64,000 bases of DNA from Polyangiaceae bacterium (GTDB lineage Bacteria > Myxococcota_A > Polyangia > Polyangiales > Polyangiaceae). Shown piece after piece: positions 60,075 through 64,000 of this stretch. The notes under the pieces are model-generated. The model saw only the letters and a list, made by a program, of their open reading frames with translations, did not search any database and had not been told where the DNA came from. Each line of letters opens with the position of its first letter. The stretch's first letter is position 1. The position numbers were made by a program, and so were the translations under genes. The stretch lies in assembly GCA_015075635.1 (NCBI GenBank), contig JABTUA010000001.1:1116001-1180000 (forward strand), in the 5' to 3' direction.

Positions 60075-60935
60075 TCAGGACGGGGTGACTGCGGCGGGAT
60101 CGCCCAAGATCCGCTCCGGATCTTCGAAGACCTCTTTGACCAGCCCGAGCGACGCTGCGCAGTAGAAGCCGTCGTTGATGCGCTCGTCGAAGCTCCAGCG
60201 GATCTCCACGGTGTCGCGCACCGCCGGCTGTTCGTCCTCCCCGACCACTACTCGCGGGCCGCTCGTGCCCATGGCGCCGAACAAGCTGACGTTGCCGTAG
60301 TCGTAGAGGTGATGCGACACGCGGTCCAGGCCCACGGAGCCCAGGTTGGCCAAGAACAAGCTGGCGAACATCGGATCCGGGCGGATCATCGAGACTGGCA
60401 AGAGGTTCACGTGGTCGAGCCAGATGAGCAGGCGGACCGCCAGTGACAGCAAGAAGCCCGGCAGGATCAGGGCGAGCTTCATCTCCTTGTCCGCGCGGTC
60501 TTGCTTGCCGGCGCGCACGTCGCGCACGCCGCTGGTGAGGCGCTCCACCGTGTCTGCGAAGGACACTCCCTCCGCGAAGCCGTGCTTGCGCGTGACGATC
60601 GGCTCGTCGTCGGAGAACCCGCGCTTGGCGGCGAACGAGATGCTGACCTCGCGACGCTGATAGACCCGCGAGCCCGAGACGAAGCGGTTCAGGCCGGGAC
60701 GCGCGTGCAGCGCGCGCGCAGCGGCCCAGATGAGCAGGTGGAACAGCGTCGCCTTGGGGCGCTCGGGCCGCGCGGCGTTGAACGCTTCGACCCAGGCGCG
60801 CGCGCGCCCGATCTCGTACACCGTGTCGTGGAACACGACCGCGCCGGTGCGCGAGCGCATCAGGTAGGGGATCATCCGGCGCACGGGCGGCAGGTCCTTG
60901 ACCAGATCCCCGTCGGAGCGGCCGAAGAGAGGCAT
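60075..60935 (-). CDS. E2-type (2-oxoacid dehydrogenase) acyltransferase-like catalytic domain, catalytic His absent
   Basis: A 286-residue stand-alone protein similar to the catalytic domain of lipoyl acyltransferases and chloramphenicol acetyltransferase. Landmarks are KATLFHLLIWAAARALHARP and GLNRFVSGSRVYQRREVSIS. The C-terminal active-site region reads SFDERINDGFYCAASLGLVK where active enzymes have DHRVxDG. The Asp is kept but the His is Glu, so classical acyl transfer is doubtful. There is no lipoyl or subunit-binding domain. It has a hydrophobic segment in the middle (LILPGFLLSLAVRLLIWLD). It is convergent with parE, the stops 2 bp apart. Confidence 0.8.
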   Translation of the reverse strand: MPLFGRSDGDLVKDLPPVRRMIPYLMRSRTGAVVFHDTVYEIGRARAWVEAFNAARPERPKATLFHLLIWAAARALHARPGLNRFVSGSRVYQRREVSISFAAKRGFSDDEPIVTRKHGFAEGVSFADTVERLTSGVRDVRAGKQDRADKEMKLALILPGFLLSLAVRLLIWLDHVNLLPVSMIRPDPMFASLFLANLGSVGLDRVSHHLYDYGNVSLFGAMGTSGPRVVVGEDEQPAVRDTVEIRWSFDERINDGFYCAASLGLVKEVFEDPERILGDPAAVTPS

Positions 60936-61038
60936 GCCGAGGCGATCATGCCCCCCGTCCGGCTGCGGCGGGCGGACTATCGACGAGCAGGTATTTCCGC
61001 CGGATTTCCGGCAGTGCTAGGCTGCGCCCTCACGCGCC

Positions 61039-61884
61039 ATGCGCTTCGACTGCGTGCTCCTGGATTTCGACGGAACGTTCACCCTCGCCGAGGAAGAGGG
61101 CGCGCCCTTCGTCGAGGCTTACCGCGCCGATCTGGCCGAGCGCCTGGGGCGCGACATCGCCGCGGATTGGAGCGAGTGCGAGGCTACGGTGCGCGCGCGA
61201 CCAGCGGAGTACGGCTGGCTGTTCCAGGGCAAGCTGGTCGCCCCGGGCAACGCGGATCCCTACATCCGTTCGACCACGGTGGCGCGCATGCTCATGGACC
61301 GCTTCGGCGCCTACCTCGATCCGGCCGAGCGAGAGCGGGCGCTCTCCGAGCTGTATGGGCAGAGCTACGAGCGTTCGGCGACGGTGTTTCGTCCCGGGGC
61401 GAAGCTCGTGCTCGAGCGCCTGCTGGACACCGGCGTGCCCGTCTACGTCGTCACCAACTCCGGAACGGAGGCGGTGACACGCAAGGTTCGCTCCCTGCTC
61501 CCGGCCGCGGCCCGGCTGCCCACGGTGCGCGGCAACGCGAGGAAGGCGTTCATCGAGGAGCCCGTGGGCGTCGACGGCACGTTCGCCGGTTTGCCCGAGA
61601 CGCAGGCGCTCGCTGGCCTGCCGCGTCCGGTCTACCTGCGTCGGGGGCGTTATTACGAAGTCTTGCGCGGGATCTGGGATCAGACCGGCACGCGTCCGGA
61701 GCGCACACTCCTGGTCGGAGACATCTACGAGCTGGACCTGGCGATGCCGTTCCACTTGGGCGTCTCCATCCACCTGATCGTGGGCGAGACCACACCCGAC
61801 TACGAACGCCGATTCGTCGAGGACGCAGCGCTGGGCGGGCTGTCCGAGACGCTGGACGCGGTGCTCGAGCGAGTCGGGATATGA
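61039..61884 (+). CDS. HAD-superfamily hydrolase (phosphoglycolate-phosphatase-like)
   Basis: Motif I is LLDFDGTFT at the N-terminus (nucleophile Asp), motif II VYVVTNSGTEAV near residue 140, and motif IV LVGDIYELDLAMPF near 237. The helical cap lies between motifs I and II. 281 aa, somewhat longer than classical Gph. It is likely a small-molecule phosphatase. The stop overlaps the start of the BtpA-family gene (ATGA), and that gene overlaps the GNAT gene, so the three form one operon. Confidence 0.85.
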   Translation: MRFDCVLLDFDGTFTLAEEEGAPFVEAYRADLAERLGRDIAADWSECEATVRARPAEYGWLFQGKLVAPGNADPYIRSTTVARMLMDRFGAYLDPAERERALSELYGQSYERSATVFRPGAKLVLERLLDTGVPVYVVTNSGTEAVTRKVRSLLPAAARLPTVRGNARKAFIEEPVGVDGTFAGLPETQALAGLPRPVYLRRGRYYEVLRGIWDQTGTRPERTLLVGDIYELDLAMPFHLGVSIHLIVGETTPDYERRFVEDAALGGLSETLDAVLERVGI

Positions 61885-62684
61885 CGCGTTCGATCGGCGC
61901 TCGGGCTCGCGCCGGCGACAAGGTCCTGCTCGGCGTGATCCACCTCTTGCCGCTGCCCGGCAGCCCGCGCTTCGAGAGCCGCGGGGCAGTGCTCGGGCGA
62001 GCCCTCGCCGACGCGGAGGCTCTGATGAGCGGCGGGCTCGACGGGTTCGTGGTCGAGAACTTCGGCGACGCCCCGTTCTTCGGCGATCGCGTCCCGGCGG
62101 CCACCATCGCCGAGATGGCCGTGCTCGGCGAACGGCTGCGCGTCGCGGTCGGCGCCGAACCGCTCCTCGGCGTGAACGTGCTGCGCAACGACGCCCGAGC
62201 TGCGCTGGCCATCGCCGCCGCCATCGGCGCCGACTTCATCCGCGTGAACGTGCACACGGGGGTCATGCTCACCGATCAAGGGAGCATCGAGGGGCGCGCG
62301 CACGAGACCCTGCGCGAGCGTGCGGCGAGCGGTGCGAGCGTGGAGATCCTGGCTGACGTCGCCGTCAAGCACGCGACGCCGCCGGCCGGGTTCGACCTGG
62401 TCCAGAGCGCGAAGGACACGGCGTACCGCGGGCTCGCCGACGGCCTGATCGTGACCGGCAGCGGCACGGGTGAGGCGACCAGCCTCGAGCGCCTCGAACG
62501 CGTTCGCGCGGCGGTGCCGGATCGGCCGCTGTTGGTCGGCAGTGGCGCTGGCGCCGCGACCATCGCCGCGCTGCTGCGCGTCGCCGACGGCGCCATCGTC
62601 GGTACGAGCCTCAAGCGCGAGGGCAGGGTGGCGGAGCCGGTGGAGCTCGAGCGAGTGCGGGCGCTGATGCGGGCGGCGGGATGA
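61881..62684 (+). CDS. BtpA/SgcQ-family TIM-barrel protein
   Basis: A 267-residue (beta/alpha)8-type protein. Family landmarks are VLLGVIHLLPLPGSPRFE, GLDGFVVENFGDAPFFGDRV, LGVNVLRNDARAALAIAAAI and IRVNVHTGVMLTDQGSIEGR, then DGLIVTGSGTGEATSLERL and VGTSLKREG. BtpA is linked to photosystem I assembly in cyanobacteria; homologues in non-photosynthetic bacteria have uncertain metabolic roles. It is central in a three-gene operon with a HAD phosphatase and a GNAT acetyltransferase, which suggests small-molecule metabolism. Confidence 0.88.
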   Translation: MTRSIGARARAGDKVLLGVIHLLPLPGSPRFESRGAVLGRALADAEALMSGGLDGFVVENFGDAPFFGDRVPAATIAEMAVLGERLRVAVGAEPLLGVNVLRNDARAALAIAAAIGADFIRVNVHTGVMLTDQGSIEGRAHETLRERAASGASVEILADVAVKHATPPAGFDLVQSAKDTAYRGLADGLIVTGSGTGEATSLERLERVRAAVPDRPLLVGSGAGAATIAALLRVADGAIVGTSLKREGRVAEPVELERVRALMRAAG

Positions 62685-63160
62685 CGCGAGAGCCGGCGCC
62701 GCGCGTGCGCGAGGCCAACGCGAGCGACGACGACGCGCTCGCCGAGCTGCTGCGGCAGCTCGGGTATTCGCGGACTCCGAGCGAGGTCCGGGAACGCCTG
62801 GCGGAGCTCGCGGCATCGGCGGCGGATGTCAGCTTGGTCGCCGTCATCGGGAGCACCCCGGTGGGCTTGGCCAGCCTGCACCTGATCCCGCTGCTTCAAG
62901 AGGCGCGACCCATCGCGCGAATCACCGCGTTCGTGGTGGCGGAGGCAGCGCGCCGCCGCGGTGTGGGCCGGCTCCTGGTCGCGGCCTGTGAGGCCCGCGC
63001 CCGAGCTTGGAGCGCCGATCGGCTCGAGCTCACCAGCAGCGACCACCGGCGCGAGGCCCACGAGTTCTACGTCTCCCTGGGCTTCACCCGGGTCGCGCAG
63101 CGCTTCGTGAGGCGACTCGACGCTACTGGGCTCCGAAGTTCTGCACCCAGTAGTGAGTGA
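62681..63160 (+). CDS. GNAT-family N-acetyltransferase
   Basis: A 159-residue protein. The acetyl-CoA binding motif A is FVVAEAARRRGVGRLLVAAC (pattern R-R-x-G-V-G-R), followed by DHRREAHEFYVSLGFTRVAQ (motif B). The N-terminal half carries AELLRQLGYSRTPSEVRERL. The ATG at 62681 overlaps the btpA-family stop. The last 38 bp overlap the 3' end of the convergent CAP-domain gene. The substrate is unknown. Confidence 0.85.
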   Translation: MTREPAPRVREANASDDDALAELLRQLGYSRTPSEVRERLAELAASAADVSLVAVIGSTPVGLASLHLIPLLQEARPIARITAFVVAEAARRRGVGRLLVAACEARARAWSADRLELTSSDHRREAHEFYVSLGFTRVAQRFVRRLDATGLRSSAPSSE

Positions 63161-63659
63161 ACTTGCTGCCGTCTTGCGCCGCGTAGCCCACGCCGATGTC
63201 CTCGAACTCGGCCTTCATGATGTTCGCGCAGTGGCCGGGGCTCTTCATCCACTGGTCCATGGCGCCCTCCGGCGTCGGGCTACCGGCCGCGATGTTCTCG
63301 CCCGCCGTGCTCCACTGATAACCGGCCTCGCTCATGCGATCGAAGGGAGACTTGCCCTCCAGGTTGTCGTGAGCGAAGTAGCCCTTCTGCGCCATGTCCG
63401 CGGCGTGAGCACGGGCCGTCGCGCGCAAGGTGGAGTGCATGGTCAGCTTTCCGACGGGCGGCATCGCGTTGCCACCGCAGGTCGCGCCCGCGGCGCGGTG
63501 CTGGTTCACGAGCTCGACGATCTTGCACTCGAACGCCGCTGGGCTCGTGCCCGCGCTGTCACAGCTCCCTCCGGGGGCGCCCCCGCCGCCCCCGTCGTCG
63601 TCGTTGGAGCCGCAGCCCAGGAGCACGAGGGCCAAGGCGAAACAGCAGAGCTCACGCAT
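63123..63659 (-). CDS. CAP-domain (SCP/PR-1-like) lipoprotein
   Basis: Starts MRELCCFALALVLLGCGSND: a lipoprotein signal with lipobox LLGC, then an Asp/Gly-rich linker. The CAP domain is clear: IVELVNQHRAAGATCGGNAM, ATARAHAADMAQKGYFAHDN, GYQWSTAGENIAAG and the end HCANIMKAEFEDIGVGYAAQ, with the characteristic His/Glu residues. About 178 aa. The ATG at 63659 is preferred; a TTG at 63665 adds two residues. It overlaps the GNAT gene by 38 bp tail to tail. CAP proteins are secreted and can bind lipids or act in adhesion; the role here is unknown. Confidence 0.9.
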   Translation of the reverse strand: MRELCCFALALVLLGCGSNDDDGGGGGAPGGSCDSAGTSPAAFECKIVELVNQHRAAGATCGGNAMPPVGKLTMHSTLRATARAHAADMAQKGYFAHDNLEGKSPFDRMSEAGYQWSTAGENIAAGSPTPEGAMDQWMKSPGHCANIMKAEFEDIGVGYAAQDGSKFTHYWVQNFGAQ

Positions 63660-63728
63660 CCGCAAATCTTACACGAGGATCGGCCGGACCGAGCGATCTG
63701 GAAAAGTCGGTGGTAAGAAGCCTCCTCG

Positions 63729-64000
63729 ATGGATCCCAAGCGCCCTGCCGACCTCGAGCTCTGGCAACGGCTCGCCAAGCGCGAGCTCCGCGACAAGGAC
63801 CCGGCGAGCCTGACCTGGCACACGCCCGAAGGCCTCGACGTGAAGCCGCTCTATACCCGGAGGGACGTCGAAGGTCTGGATTTCACCGACACCATCCCCG
63901 GCGACTACCCCTTCGTCCGCGGCCCCAAGGCGACCATGTACGCCGGCCGTCCCTGGACCATCCGGCAGTACGCCGGCTTCTCCACCGCCGAAGAGTCGAA
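63729..64000 (+). CDS. Methylmalonyl-CoA mutase large subunit, N-terminal part (runs off window end)
   Basis: The first 90 residues begin [20 protein letters not shown]. They include [20 protein letters not shown], then [20 protein letters not shown] and [10 protein letters not shown], which is the substrate-channel start of methylmalonyl-CoA mutase (ScpA/MutA). This B12 enzyme isomerises methylmalonyl-CoA to succinyl-CoA in propionate metabolism. The ATG at 63729 is the first start after the divergent CAP gene. The rest lies outside the window. Confidence 0.92.
   Translation, partial: MDPKRPADLELWQRLAKRELRDKDPASLTWHTPEGLDVKPLYTRRDVEGLDFTDTIPGDYPFVRGPKATMYAGRPWTIRQYAGFSTAEES

Overview
The window is high-GC DNA from a bacterium that looks like a member of the Myxococcota, probably the Polyangia/Sorangiineae side. 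The reasons are a C-terminal MYXO-CTERM-type tail (about 28350-28483), very large TPR proteins, a complete type II secretion (T2SS) operon in the order gspC-D-E-F-G-H-I-J-K-L-M-N, many lipoproteins and dense gene packing with ATGA-type overlaps. The lineage is inference; no rRNA or tRNA gene was seen.

Layout. 1-1121 (minus): enoyl-CoA hydratase (cut by the window edge) and 3-hydroxyacyl-CoA dehydrogenase. 1171-16119 (plus): a TPR lipoprotein, a giant TPR gene of about 11.4 kb, a DUF374 acyltransferase, a class IV aminotransferase and a beta-rich lipoprotein. 16120-16739: an intergenic repeat cluster. 16740-20804 (minus): an unknown gene, ridA, recR and dnaX. 20875-24553 (plus): a hypothetical, a membrane histidine kinase and bioA. 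24554-25734 (minus): an HExxH peptide-hydroxylase-like protein. 25805-29919 (plus): a ferredoxin-like protein, a hypothetical, an isochorismatase-family hydrolase, a SpoIID-like MYXO-CTERM protein and a sigma54 response regulator.

29920-33639 is an accessory island. It holds copies of a structured repeat (called R here, 312 bp in its tandem form), an IS110/IS1111-family element of 1,641 bp sitting inside one R copy, a DUF559 nuclease gene on a small cassette, and an internally deleted copy of that cassette. The IS 3' non-coding end contains a candidate bridge RNA (seekRNA): a 10-nt stretch matches the target in which the element sits, and a 9-nt stretch matches the predicted circle junction.

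33640-47891 is the T2SS operon, with an extra GspG-like protein that lacks the prepilin motif. 47892-48642 is a second intergenic repeat cluster between convergent genes. 48643-53967 (minus) encodes a kinase-like/TPR protein with degenerate catalytic motifs. 54135-60072 (plus): an FtsB-like protein, a stand-alone GspE-N-terminal-domain protein, and topoisomerase IV subunits A and B. 60075-63659: an E2-like acyltransferase without its catalytic His, a HAD-BtpA-GNAT operon and a CAP-domain lipoprotein. The window ends in the start of methylmalonyl-CoA mutase.

Quality caution: I count about 37 apparent single-base frameshifts between 1 and 31 kb and none between 33 and 64 kb. Where I traced them, a one-base correction (often in a short homopolymer) restores a continuous conserved protein. 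I therefore annotate these as single genes with probable sequence errors. The change in error density falls at the repeat/IS island, so the join between the two halves should be checked.
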